Shown here: positions 45,970 through 56,054 of the stretch, one piece after another
Position numbering within the stretch: position 1 is the stretch's first letter
Layout of the letters: every line of letters starts with the position of its first letter
From: Cavia porcellus
Taxonomy: Eukaryota > Chordata > Mammalia > Rodentia > Caviidae
Direction: 5' to 3'
Assembly: GCF_034190915.1 (NCBI RefSeq)
Contig: NW_026947488.1
Coordinates: forward strand, 2,614,501 to 2,678,500
Length of the DNA stretch: 64,000 bases
The notes under the pieces: model-generated
Databases searched by the model: none
Told to the model about the DNA's origin: nothing
What the model saw: the letters and a program-made list of their open reading frames with translations, nothing else
Position numbers and translations under genes: made by a program

Positions 45970-48465
45970 GGGGACACAGGTGGAGACCCAGGGCGGGAAC
46001 AGCACTGCTCCCCACCCCAGGGGCGCAGGCTCCATGTCCTCTGCAGGGACCCTCATGGTCTGAGCTCTCCACGAACATCCATCGAAGGCCACATTTCCTC
46101 TGTGGCGGAGCCCCCCCACACCCACGCTTGCCCGGGGTAGCAGAAGCCGTTGCCTCCCATCGCAGTAACTCAGGCCTGCCCTTAACGGTGACCCCTTCAG
46201 AGCCTGTGGAGCTGCACTGGGGGGAGGAGAACATAGGCCCCTAGAGACTTCCAGCTGTCACACGGCTCACACAGAGACCGCCTGCATCGAGCACTGTACG
46301 AGCTCGCTCCAACGTCACATCGACTAAGGCACACATTTTGCTAAGGCAGTGGCCTTGGCAGGGCCTCCTCCTCCCCTTGGCCATTTCCCTAAATTACACC
46401 AGGTCCCTGGCTGCTTCCATTGCTTTCAAAGTGATGTGTCCGGCAATGTCACCGGGAGCTTTGTACCAAGACCTCTGGTGCAAACTACTGTGTTCAAGAG
46501 CGGCCCACAGGCAACTTGGGGCTGACGGAGGGTGCTCAAGCGTAAGGCGTGTGTCCGGGGATGGGTGTGTGCGTGTGTGTGCGCACGCTCAGGCATGCAT
46601 AGCCCATGCGGGGCAGACTCCCCCCACACTGCCTTCTGTCCTGAGGGGCAGAGGGTGTTTGCCTTCTGAAGATGAGGCTGGGAACCCCCGGGGAGCAAAG
46701 CTCTGCACTCTGGCTGGCCCCAGGGAGAGGCTGGACACAGAGGCAACACACAGTCGTCCTGCTTGGGGCCTGGGCTGTTCTGCAATTATTTAAGCTGAAC
46801 CCCAGTGTCAGCCACCCTGTGAAGGATCAGTGTCAGAGTCCAGGGGGGCTCATTAGGCAGGTGCTGTGGCCACCACCGCATGCTGTGTCCTGCCCCTCAC
46901 AGAAGACCTCAGCAGAAGCCGCTGTCTCTGTCCTTCCTCTAGGGCTGGGAAGGGCTGTCCTCGCTTTGGACACAAAAGTTAATTGGGGACAAAGCAAGGA
47001 TGGGAGCATGTTGGGCTGGGCATTTGTTCCCCTACATCTGGGATGGTGAACCTTTTGGACCCTTCAACAATGACACAGGGTAGGAGGGGGCGTGACAGCT
47101 CAGGATAGGAGAGCTCAGGAGTCTGCAGTCCTGGGGTGAGAATGCAGTCCTGGCCAAGTGTGAAACACTCTGGCCCTGATTTGGGAAGATGACCAAGCCC
47201 TTGGCCTTGAAGACAACAGGCAGAAGGGCCAGGGTGATGATGGGGTGGAGGAGAAGTTGGTCCTTCAGGGGCCACCTCAGGGGAGGCCCATGGGCAAGAG
47301 CTTCAGCCTGGGGGCTGGGAGGGGACAGACAGGAGCTTTGCAGGTGAAGGTGTGTCTCAGGGGTCAATGTACTGCATGGATTCAAACAGACACAGAAGTG
47401 CTGAGGATCCCCAGGTGTGCCTCCTCCAGCCCCCACCCCAGTGTTTGCTCTGTAGGCCTTGAGATGCTTCCAGGCAACAGGTGCCTGGCAGAAGCTTCCA
47501 GAATTATAGGCACGGGCCACAGACCAGGCCAACACCACCTAGGGCAGCAGAGGAGCCCACAGATACTCGGTGTTCTGCAGTGGAGAACCAAGCACTGCTA
47601 CTCACAGCAGGGTGCTCACCACAAGCCAACCCTCAGACCCACACCAGGCACAGCCGGGACTTTGGGACAAAGGAGGAGACACAGGAATACAGTGAGATGT
47701 GCTGCTGAGCCTCAAGGTGCAGGTGGAGCTGCTGGCAGGGCTGGGAGTGCCCTCCCTCCCTGCTCCCCATAACCCAGGGGAACCCGGGCTCCTTCTGTAA
47801 CTACGACATCCTTCTGTAACTACGACTCTCATGATCTCAGCTGCTTGTGTGGTCCCTGCAGCCGTCGCAGGGGACACAGTCTCGGGGTCCAGGGATTAGT
47901 CCTCTGCCTCCCTGTGTGGGGAGGAACGAAGACCCCGTGATGGATGCTGCAGTGGGGCAAGGGCAGGAAACAGTGTGGTGCCGTCAGGTTTCTGGATTCC
48001 CAGTAACCGAGGGGTTCTCAGAGGAGACTGGCAGTGACGCCGAGCACTGGGACGGCTGAGAGGATGTGAGCATGTGAGGGAAGCACTGCACAATGCAGAA
48101 GCCTGCGGCTTCCAGTGGTGAACCCAAGGCGTGCAAAGGGCTTGCATGGGTTACAGACCTGTCCAAGTCAACAGCGGCCCGGGGTCCAACTGAGCACAGC
48201 GGGAAAAGCTCAGGATAGGGGTTCCAGCTGCCGCTCCGCAAGTAACCTGGTCTGCATTTGATGCAGTGCCGAAGGAGACATCCCATTACTTGTGAGGGCA
48301 TTCAAACGCGCTTCCCTCTCCTCCACACCTGTGCAGGGCTGGGTCTTCCTGCCTTTCACATTAAACCTTGCAGCCCTGAGCACAGCGCAGCCAGGTCCTC
48401 CACGGTCTGGGGAGCTGGGTCCATAGTCATGCCGTCCCACGTGGTGGGTTTTGCTGGGGAAAATG
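45970..48465. other. Non-coding stretch with GT-rich run and tandem duplication
   Basis: GC-rich sequence. A GT/GC alternating run (GGGTGTGTGCGTGTGTGTGCGCACGC) near 46563-46588 is Z-DNA-prone. A fresh 19-base tandem duplication lies at 47790-47827. No gene recognised. Confidence 0.45.
47790..47827 (+). repeat. Two-copy 19-base tandem duplication
   Basis: TCCTTCTGTAACTACGACA (47790-47808) is followed at once by TCCTTCTGTAACTACGACT (47809-47827). The copies differ only in the last base, so the duplication is recent, probably by replication slippage. Confidence 0.9.
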
Positions 48466-48469
48466 GTGA

Positions 48470-49375
48470 GTTTGGATAAAATATATTTTTGTTTGGATAT
48501 TGTTATTTTAAAACGAATCCATTGCTGTTTTCAAACACCTTCATTTCAATGTCCATAAGCCAGCACCCATGGAGCTAGGTCTTTCATAGTTTGTAAGAGC
48601 ATGAAGGGGCCCAAGGGACCACTGCCGAGAGGAGCTGGTCCATCTTTGTAGGGCATTATGGGGTGCTGCCTCATGGGAGGAGGCAGGACAAGGGGCTGGG
48701 GTGCTGAGAGGGTGAGGGGCAGCACATCCTCTCAACATGGGGTCACGGCAGGCCTGTGTGTCCCCTTCAGAGTCCCATGCTAAGGTCCCAACCCACAGGA
48801 TCTTGGAATGCAGCTGTGCTTAGAGACAGGCCCCTTATGGATCAATTAGAGCTCGGTCACTGCGTGGCCTTGCTCTACCTTGGGAGCCCTGAGTCCTGTA
48901 CAAAGAGTTAGGGCACAGGTGCAGAGGGTCAGTGACATGAAGGCACAGGGGTGGCATCAACAAGCCCAGGACAGAGGCCCTAACACGGGAGGAAACTTCC
49001 CCGTAACACCAAGCTCTCGCCCTTTACCCTCCAGGCCTGGTGCCCAGCCTGAGATGGTAGCCAAGTGGCCACCAGAGAGTTAGGCAAAGCTGGGGGGGGG
49101 CAGAGCACAGCAGGGCCCCAGAAGCAGGGCTGTTCCAGGCATGGAGCAGCCAAAGCCAGGGCTCCAAGGTGGGAACACTACGCGGTTCGGCCATGAGCCA
49201 GAAGGTAGAGCCAGGACACTGTGGCTGGTGAGGTGGCCAGCCAGACTCTGGTGTTCCTTCAGGCAGGAGGCCTTGTCCAGCCAGGCCAGGGACAGCAGAC
49301 ACATCCTGCCTCCCACCTTCTCACTTCTTCTTCAATGATTTTTTTATTACTGCAAAATACTTGGCATAAAACTTG
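48470..49375. other. Non-coding stretch, short AT-rich patch at start
   Basis: 48470-48560 is AT-rich (GATAAAATATATTTTTG, TTGTTATTTTAAAACG). The rest is GC-rich with a G-run at 49091-49098. No gene seen. Confidence 0.45.
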
Positions 49376-49383
49376 CTGTCTAG

Positions 49384-49478
49384 GGACTGAGGACTTAGCT
49401 CAGTGGCATAAGCGCTTGCCTGGCAAGCGAGGTCCTGAGTTTGATCTGCAGTACCAAAAAACAAAACAAACAAAAAAA
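49384..49478 (+). mobile_element. ID-like tRNA-derived SINE, sense, recent
   Basis: GGGACTGAGGACTTAGCTCAGTGGCATAAGCGCTTGCC, then GGCAAGCGAGGTCC, then GAGTTTGATCTGCAGTACC and an A-rich tail with C interruptions. The A box (TTAGCTCAGTGGC) and a B-box-like GTTTGATCTGC are both readable. The insertion is flanked by a perfect 10-base direct repeat CTTGCTGTCT (49372-49381 and 49482-49491). This is the cleanest SINE in the window and a good guide to the active subfamily. Confidence 0.92.
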
Positions 49479-49494
49479 TCCCTTGCTGTCTGAA

Positions 49495-51870
49495 CCACTT
49501 TCATATGCACCTTGGCGGCATTAAGTACCTCCTTGCGTACGGCCCTCACTACTGCCGTCTCTGGAGAGACTCGACCTCCCAAACAGAGAACTGTCTCCAT
49601 GAACTAGCCTTGCCTCACTCCCCAGGCCCTGGACACCCCAGCTACCTCCAACTCCGGGTTCTCCTGTGTGTGCACGCGTCCAGCACATGCCTTGTGGTCC
49701 CTGGCTTCCCGCACCAAGCACAGTGTATCCAGGTCCACTGACACGGAAGCAGGTGTCACTTTCCACACTGTCTGGTATGTCAGTGAGGTCCTCCTCTGCC
49801 CCAGTCGCGTCCCCTTTGTTGGCTGCTTCCATACTGAGATGGCAGAGCTGAGTGACCACTAGGGCTGAATGGGCTGCGAAACTGAAACTGTTTACCAGCT
49901 GGCCCCTCACCCGGAAGGCTCCCCCAGCACCTGGCCTTGACCTCAGGAAGTCTGGCAAGAGACCGTGCTGGACACTGCCCTAAGTCTACCCAGCTCCCTC
50001 TGCGGTGACCATAGTTGTGCCTCTCAACTCAGACCCATTCTTCGTCCCACATCTGTTTGGTTCTGCAAAGGCACCTGTCTGACCATCTTGCAGGGGTGGG
50101 GCAGGTCACCATGGGGCTAAAGGCCCAGCTGGTGTGGCCCCACCTCCTTCACCCTGTAACCAAGAGCTACCCCACGTCAGCACTGGCTCCGAGCCGGGTC
50201 CCTGCATAGGATGGGCAACACCCAGTTACAGAGCAGACAATCACTGCAAGAAAGCAGGGAATGCACATACTGTGTCCCTGGAGAGAGACAAGGGCACAGG
50301 GAAGCTAGTCTCTTGTGGTTTCCTGGAGAGATGTATACATGGGCAGGGCAGGCATCTCTACAGTACCCACAGCCTACAAACAGGCACTGAGCTCCACAGT
50401 GGTCCATACACAGGCGTAGGACCGATGGTCCCTGGGGACACCCCATGGGCTCCTGTGAAGAGGGAGCCAGGTGCTGTCTCCTGCAGCACTCATGGAAGCA
50501 CCCCAAGGTCCCTTCAGAGGTGCTATGTGTCGTAGGCAGGGGCTGAAAGGCAGCAGGTGAAGTCTGGAAGCTTCAGCAGCCACTCGGGAGCCTGAGCATC
50601 CTGTTGCCATGGCCTGAGGGTCTGGGTCACGGGTACCCAGGGAAATGTTTGTGAAGCCACAGGCACTAAGGAGGGCTCTGGCTGCCATCTCGGGCTCTGT
50701 TCACGGGCAGTGACTGAAGCCCCAGGACAGGAAGCCAGGCTTCCTGCTCAGTGCAGGGCCAGAGGGGAAGCCGTGAGCCAGGGGCCCCAGTTTGGGCTCC
50801 TGTGTGGACCTGACTCTTGACGATGGTTCATGCTGCATCTCCAGCCAGCAGCGCAGGGACAGTCCCTGCCTAGGTCAGGGTGTCACCCGATGCTCACGCT
50901 GAAGGGGTGGCTCTTGACACCCAAGGGCAAGAAGGGAAGGTGCAGTCCAATTCTTCCCCATTCATTGTACCTGCTGCGCCTTACTAGACAGCGACGGGCC
51001 CCCAGTTCCTGGGGTCCCACTGTCCTGCTTTGTAGAGGCAGAGTCATGCTTCATTTCTATGAACAGCAGTGCTCACGGCCAGAGTTGGCCCTGACCACTG
51101 AACTGGCGGTCACATGGGTGTGTGTGTGACAGTCCTTTCCCCAGCAGCTCTGTCCTGCCCAGGGTGGGGGCCATCCTCACTCTCCAGCACACAGAGCACC
51201 TCGACTCTGCACTGTCTCTGTGCAGAGCAAACTTCAGTCACCTCTCCGAGGACGGGCTCAGCCCATGGGCTCCATCTGGGCTGGAATTCCAGCCTGTCCC
51301 TGCCCCATTCCTCCTCGTGTCTCTGTGGATTTCCCTAAACAAATGACCGACTCCCCTCCTCTGCCTCCCATCACCCTGTGCGTCTCCCCACAGCAGCCGG
51401 AGTAACTCAAGTTATCAGACCCTCAAAACCACTCACCCTTTTAGTGAAAAATCCTCTAGCACATCCTGACTCTTAAAGTTAACAGGCTCCGCCCTTTTCT
51501 TGAAACCTCACCCTTGTTTCTGCCCTCCATGGAGCCACTGAATCCTTTCCCACCTTGGGGCCTTTGCACCTGCCTTCTCCCTGGGGCAGCCTGTCCCATC
51601 TGGGGCACCACACTCTCCTACTTATGACAGTAGCCACCCCACTGCCACCTTCTGTGCTGTCCTGGCTTAGCCCTCCCACCCTTGACAGCGGTTTCTGCCT
51701 GTGGTGTTTGCCGCGGTTCCGCGTTCTCAGTGGTTTGGGGTGCACACAGTGGCCTGGGAGCTCCCTAGGGTGACACCCTGTCTTTTAGGAATGCACAGCA
51801 CTTACTTAGCACAGAGTACCTGTTTCAAAGAATTTGAAGGAAAGAATGACCTAACTTTTCCCTCCTCCTC
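49495..51870. other. GC-rich non-coding stretch, no gene seen
   Basis: About 2.4 kb with overlapping chance frames on both strands and no recognisable repeat or gene. Confidence 0.5.
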
Positions 51871-51872
51871 TT

Positions 51873-52080
51873 CTTTTGTGGCAGTATGGGGAATCAAATC
51901 CAGGACCTCAGAAGTGCAAGGTGGGCCAGGGCTCCACCTCCGAGCCATGCTCTGAGGCATCTGTTCTTTTATTTTGACACAGAGTCTCACTACATGGCCC
52001 AGACTGGCCATGAACTTACAATCCTGCTGCCTCAGTCTCTTGATTAGCTGGGACACAGGCGTGTGTCACAATGCCCTGCT
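51873..52080 (-). mobile_element. Composite tRNA/7SL SINE (B4-like), antisense
   Basis: TTTTGTGGCAGTATGGGGAATCAAATCCAGGACC, then CCACCTCCGAGCCATGCTCTGAGGC is a reversed tRNA-derived part. It is followed by TTTATTTTGACACAGAGTCTCAC, GGCCCAGACTGGCCATGAAC, CTGCTGCCTCAGTCTC and AGCTGGGACACAGGCGTGTG, a reversed 7SL part. It is longer and more complete than the copy at 42493. Confidence 0.8.
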
Positions 52081-52084
52081 GCTT

Positions 52085-52375
52085 TGGACTGTTCTTGTGG
52101 AGCTTACCTCTCTTCCTGTGTGTCACCTGTTGACTTGTGTGAACCACGACATGTTGTATTTACAATGAGAGATTTTCCACCTGGGATACACTGGAGAATT
52201 TACACATGGAAACAAAGTTAAGTTAATTGGATGAGACAAGGCCACCAGTTGTTACCTTTTTGCAAGCAATTGAAAACTCAGACAAAGGAGAAAACACCCC
52301 TCACCCCTGATGAATTTGATTCTGTCGCATGTCCAAGATGAACCACTCTGTTTTAACATCACTTAACTTGTGGGC
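52085..52375. other. Short unremarkable stretch
   Basis: Moderately AT-rich, with GTTAAGTTAATTGGATG near 52215. It may be the start of the adjoining AT-rich block. Confidence 0.4.
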
Positions 52376-52379
52376 AGAA

Positions 52380-52900
52380 GGAAATGTGTTTTCAGGAGAA
52401 ATGCTCAGTCTTATTTATAGGTCACTAAGCAGCAGAGCGGACTCTAGCTAGGATGCTCGTTTGCAAAAGTTAATCAGAAATCAGAGATTAAGTTTTCCTT
52501 TCTATTATGCATACTTTATAGTTATGAAGAAAAAATCTAAGCAAATAAATCATGTTTTACAAATGACTAATACCCAAGGAGCAGATTAAGACATGCAAAG
52601 AAATCCCATTGAAGTCTCTGATGTGTAGGTGCAAACACATCTCTGATCTATCATCAGCCGGCTCTAAATAAAACAATTATAGATGTTTGCATGTATTTAT
52701 CTTCTCGTGGGTTTTTACGATCCCAGTGCCAAGAGTGTGCCCGGAGCTGCACAAGAGATGAAACGGGATGAGGTCTCAGCCCGCAGGCTTGCAATCAAAG
52801 TGAGACAGATAACACAATTCAGACATGGAACACATCAGTTGAAAAGGTTGTTAAAATTTATGAAGTGTGAGGTTTTCTTAGCTTTTCCAAGGAAAGGCGG
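52380..52900. promoter_or_regulatory. AT-rich island, candidate conserved non-coding element
   Basis: Repeat-free block with AAAAGTTAATCAGAAATCAG, TATTATGCATACTTTATAG, AGCAAATAAATCATG, ACAAATGACTAATACCC, AAATAAAACAATTATAG and TGCATGTATTTATC. Octamer-like ATGCAT, forkhead-like and homeodomain-like words are mixed. No gene signal; a frame at 52683-52922 (79 codons) begins with ATG but has no recognisable domain. Confidence 0.35.
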
Positions 52901-52904
52901 GACC

Positions 52905-53415
52905 CAAAAGGAGGCCAAATGACAGAAATCTACCATGGACGGCAGGTTCTCGGGGGAGAGTTGAATAGAAGCCGCGAGTGCCAGGAGCCGGGTGTCGGGG
53001 GCGAAGAGAAGGAGGCCACAGCTCAGGACAGCCCCAAGGCTGCAGCTGCAGGCACCTCAGAGCCAAAGGGCACCTCAGCCCCCACCACCCCTGGCAGCCG
53101 GCAGCGCTCAGGGTTATGTTGTGGCTGCCTGAGTCTGGAACTGGTCACTGCACTTGGAACTCTGGATTTGGTTCTCCATCGCCCCCACAGCTGCTGCACA
53201 CGTCGAGGAAGGATACCGCCCCTCCACGCCCGCCTCCCCTGCTCTCTGCAGAAGCAGGACCAGTGGCTGCATGTGGCCCAGCACCAGCTCTCCTTGGGAA
53301 CACCGAGTCTCACTTCTCACCTCCAGGGGTGAGCTTGCTCTTGGAGACCCATTTAAAGATCTGCAGCTTTCCTGGCTGGCAAATCCCGGATCTGTCTCTC
53401 TCCCCATTTGGGCTT
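52905..53415. other. GC-rich segment, no gene supported
   Basis: GC-rich with CpGs (GTCGGGGGCG, ACACGTCGAGG). Long overlapping frames exist on both strands (for example 52978-53442 plus). Donor-like GGTGAG motifs occur at 53330, but no acceptor of matching quality and no domain supports an exon. Confidence 0.4.
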
Positions 53416-53417
53416 GC

Positions 53418-53690
53418 TACAATTAACAATAATAACAGGTGACGTCTCCAGAAGGCTGCGGCTCGCTCAGCTCTTGGCTCATCTTCGCCCCAGCGCCTCT
53501 CCAAGCAGCTCTAAGGCTCGCTGTCAAATGGGAAGCGAGCTTGTTATGTGGCTCCAATGCACCGTTGTATGTCTTAAGTGCAATGGAAAACAAATCTGTG
53601 CCCATTTATGTGTATTTTTAACTGCATGGGAAAGAAAACACATGGAGTGGAAAACACTGGCTGACTGGGGGAGAACGGATTTAACGCGGG
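53418..53690. promoter_or_regulatory. Candidate conserved non-coding element
   Basis: GCTACAATTAACAATAATAACAGG, GTGACGTC (CRE-like core TGACGTC), CTGTCAAATGGG, ATTTATGTGTATTTTTAAC and GATTTAACGCGGG in a repeat-free block with retained CpGs. TGACGTC beside ACAATAA (SOX-like) is notable. Inference only. Confidence 0.3.
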
Positions 53691-53694
53691 ATCT

Positions 53695-54205
53695 GGGAGA
53701 GGGGTGGAAGTCGCTCCTGTGAAAGCATGAACCTGAGACAATAAATATGGCGGGAGTGACCGCTTCCTTCTGAGGCTCCAAGAATGGGACTGGCCACTGT
53801 GAGGCCATGGGGCTTGGGTCACCACGGCAGGGCCTTCCACACCCGCCTCCCTGTCTAGACGTCTCTGATGTGGAGGACACCAGTGGCTCTGTTGGCTATG
53901 AGGTCAGCTGGGAATGGAGGCGAGGTCAGGTGGAAACACTTCTCCTCTGTCCCTCCCTTGGGCAGAGATGCCCAAGCCCTGCTTTGGAGGTCAGACTGCC
54001 ATTTCTGGCGAGTGACCTCATACACCAATGTCCATGCGAAGACCCCAGCCTGCATCCTGGGTCAAAGTGATTGGGAAGTGGAGCTCAAAGTCCAGCAGAG
54101 GAGCTGCTGTACTCCTTGTCTGCCCATTTGGGACGGCCAGCCAGGCCTCTGGGAAGGAGGATGGCAAAGCTTCCCTTCGGAGCCCTTACCTGCCTGGCTT
54201 GCTGA
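53695..54205. other. Non-coding stretch, no gene seen
   Basis: GC-rich; nothing recognised. Confidence 0.5.
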
Positions 54206-54214
54206 GCCCTTCAG

Positions 54215-54525
54215 TGCCTGCTAAGCTTAACTGTCAAGTTGATTGGCTTGGAATCCACTTCCAGGATTTGTGAAGCTCACTTCTGAATGTGTCTGAGCCA
54301 TGATCTCAGGGTCTGTACTGGCTCCTGGCCGCTTCCTCTCAGGCACTCACTCGAACCTGCTCTGCTTCCCAGCCCGTCCTCCAAAAAGCCTTCCCATCAC
54401 TGTGCTTCTGCTTTGGCGCACAGCTACCATGGACTGAGCCCTTTGAAACCATGAGTCAAACAACCTCTCTTTTAAGTTTGAGTATCAAGTATTATGCACC
54501 AGTGACAAGAGAGTAGACCAAGGCA
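54215..54525 (+). mobile_element. URR1-like rodent DNA-transposon relic
   Basis: AACTGTCAAGTTGATTGGC, then CTTGGAATCCACTTCC, TGAATGTGTCTGAGCC, a middle with CTGCTCTGCTTCCCAGCC, then CTACCATGGACTGAGCCC, AAACCATGAGTCAAAC and TTTTAAGTTTGAGTATCAAGT. This order matches the rodent URR1 pattern ('ttgtcaacttgat...gaatcacc...catgatggactg...tgagccaaaataaac...cttaagttgc...gtcagg'). URR1 is a non-autonomous hAT-type element. Terminal repeats are not resolved by eye. Confidence 0.5.
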
Positions 54526-54529
54526 GTGA

Positions 54530-55030
54530 ATCCCTTTTCAAACTGCCAGTCCTCCCGACCTTCTCCTACGAGGGCCCAGCGGGGAGGCCAGGCAGGGTTG
54601 GCCTCCTTGTTACTCTGCTGCCCACCTCAAGACTTTTCTGATGCTCACTCAGCCCTGCTCAGCAATCAGATGGAGGGTCCTGAGCCCAGAAGTGGCACCA
54701 CCATTCCTAGCGCTGCTGACACACTCCTCCTAATTCCTCCCCTTCTTCACCACACCTCCTCCCGAGCCTGAGTCTTCCAGCAGGGCTGAAAGCCCTTTCC
54801 CTCTCCACCCCACTCCACAAAGGCACAGCTGCTCGGTCCACTCCTTTATCCCCAGGCTTTGTGCACAATAGCTGCTCAGATGTTAGATGAATGAACACAT
54901 TAATTAATGAGCCCCGGCAGATCGTTCTTTGAACTGTTATTTAATTGCTGTGCATGTGTGCACACATGTGTGTTGTCTCCCTATAAGCCAGTGTGGTCTC
55001 CCAGGGCAGGGAGGATGATGGTTGAGAGTG
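54530..55030. other. Non-coding stretch, possible L2 relic
   Basis: The phrase CCCCAGGCTTTGTGCACAATAGCTGCTCAGATG then TTAGATGAATGAACAC (54850-54897) resembles the 3' end of L2/MIR elements ('cccagcgcctagcacatagtaggtgctcaataaatg...gaatgaatgaa'). The remainder is unremarkable. Confidence 0.4.
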
Positions 55031-55034
55031 TCCC

Positions 55035-55275
55035 CCGGATCCAGGTGACTGGGACCTACACCTCCAGCTCCACCACTCCCTGGCTGGGAATCCTGGGAAC
55101 TTATCTGGACCCTCTGTTCTCAGGCTCCCTCTCTGCAGATGGAAGACACTTCACAAGGTTATTGGAAGCACCAGGTGTGTTAATGTGCAGGAAGGGCTTA
55201 GGATTGTGCCTGGGAGCCTGTCAGTGCTGGAGAGTGTTAGGTGAGGCCATCATCACCACCGTCACTGTCGTCATC
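55035..55275 (+). mobile_element. MIR SINE, nearly full length
   Basis: CACCTCCAGCTCCACCACTCCCTGGC, GGGAACTTATCTGGACCCTC, TTCTCAGGCTCCCTCTCTGCAGATGG, AAGGTTATTGGAAGC, GTGTGTTAATGTGCAGG and AGGATTGTGCCTGGGAGCC follow the full sense MIR order from the tRNA-derived part to the LINE-like tail. Confidence 0.7.
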
Positions 55276-55279
55276 CTCA

Positions 55280-55690
55280 TCACCACCACCCCACCACTGC
55301 CCTAACCCTGGAATGCTCACCAGGTCCCTGGAGAATTCCACCATGGCCCCTCTACGAACTCATACTGAGTTGAATTTAACTGAATAATTAGATAAAACTT
55401 CCTCTAACTGCGAAGATTGAAAATTAAGCGGAAAAAAAGCCTCATAGGTGACACATACTTTGTAGAACACAAAAGCTCTATACATCAAGTACAGGCCTGC
55501 CCCCAACAAGATGGGCAATTTCACTGGTGGGCTTTCGGTAGGAGGACAGCCAGGCAGAGAACAGGGACACATGGCAAGATCAAGAGCACAGGCTGGGTGT
55601 GACTAGGAGTCCAAGAACTGCCTTTTGCTGCCTATGCAGCGCTCGCCTGAGCTGGAGCTTCTGATGGAGATGTTTTATTGGAGCATCTCA
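55280..55690. other. Non-coding stretch with small AT-rich patch
   Basis: ATCACCACCGTCACTG, CATCATCACCACC-type triplets at 55248-55300 form a degenerate (ATC/ACC)n run. 55360-55450 is AT-rich (TTGAATTTAACTGAATAATTAG). No gene seen. Confidence 0.45.
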
Positions 55691-55691
55691 G

Positions 55692-55786
55692 AGCAGATCT
55701 CTAGCTCTGCCATTTATTGCGCTGGTCACCCTGAGCCCAGATGCCTGTGCTCTCGAGTCCCATTTCCTTATCTGCAGTGTGCAGGT
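55692..55786 (+). mobile_element. MIR SINE fragment
   Basis: GATCTCTAGCTCTGCCATTTATTGCGCTGGTCACCC then CGAGTCCCATTTCCTTATCTGCAGTG follows the sense MIR order ('cggctctgccacttactagctgtgtgacc...cagtttcctcatctgtaaaatg'). Confidence 0.6.
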
Positions 55787-55956
55787 GGAGATGCAGAGGG
55801 AGGCCTGAGGCCTGGTGATCTCTGGGGGACAGCGGTGGCTGCCCACAGGTGGGCAGGGAGGGAGCACAGGGTGAGGCCACTGCTGCTCACAAGGGGGCTC
55901 TGCCTGCCTGATGCATTCCTTTCAGCATCCCCAGGATCTACAGGGAAGTGCCCCCA

Positions 55957-55960
<4 letters not shown>

Positions 55961-56002
<42 letters not shown>

Positions 56003-56005
56003 AGG

Positions 56006-56052
<47 letters not shown>
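55961..56052 (+). repeat. (GA)n-(GGGA)n-(GA)n polypurine tract
   Basis: About 92 uninterrupted purines on the + strand: (AG)n, then five GGGA-type units (around 55994-56012), then (AG)n again. The complementary strand is all pyrimidine. Such tracts can form intramolecular triplexes and vary in length. The Arg/Glu-rich and Ser/Leu-rich frames over it are artefacts. Confidence 0.95.

Positions 56053-56054
<2 letters not shown>

Noticed and set aside
49384..49478. Possible functional tRNA gene
   Set aside because: The polymerase III boxes are present, but it has an A-rich tail and target-site duplications and lacks a proper tRNA fold at the 3' end. It is a SINE.
53200..53335. Possible exon ending at a GGGGTGAGC donor-like site
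   Set aside because: The acceptor side is weak, several frames are open at once and no family is recognised.
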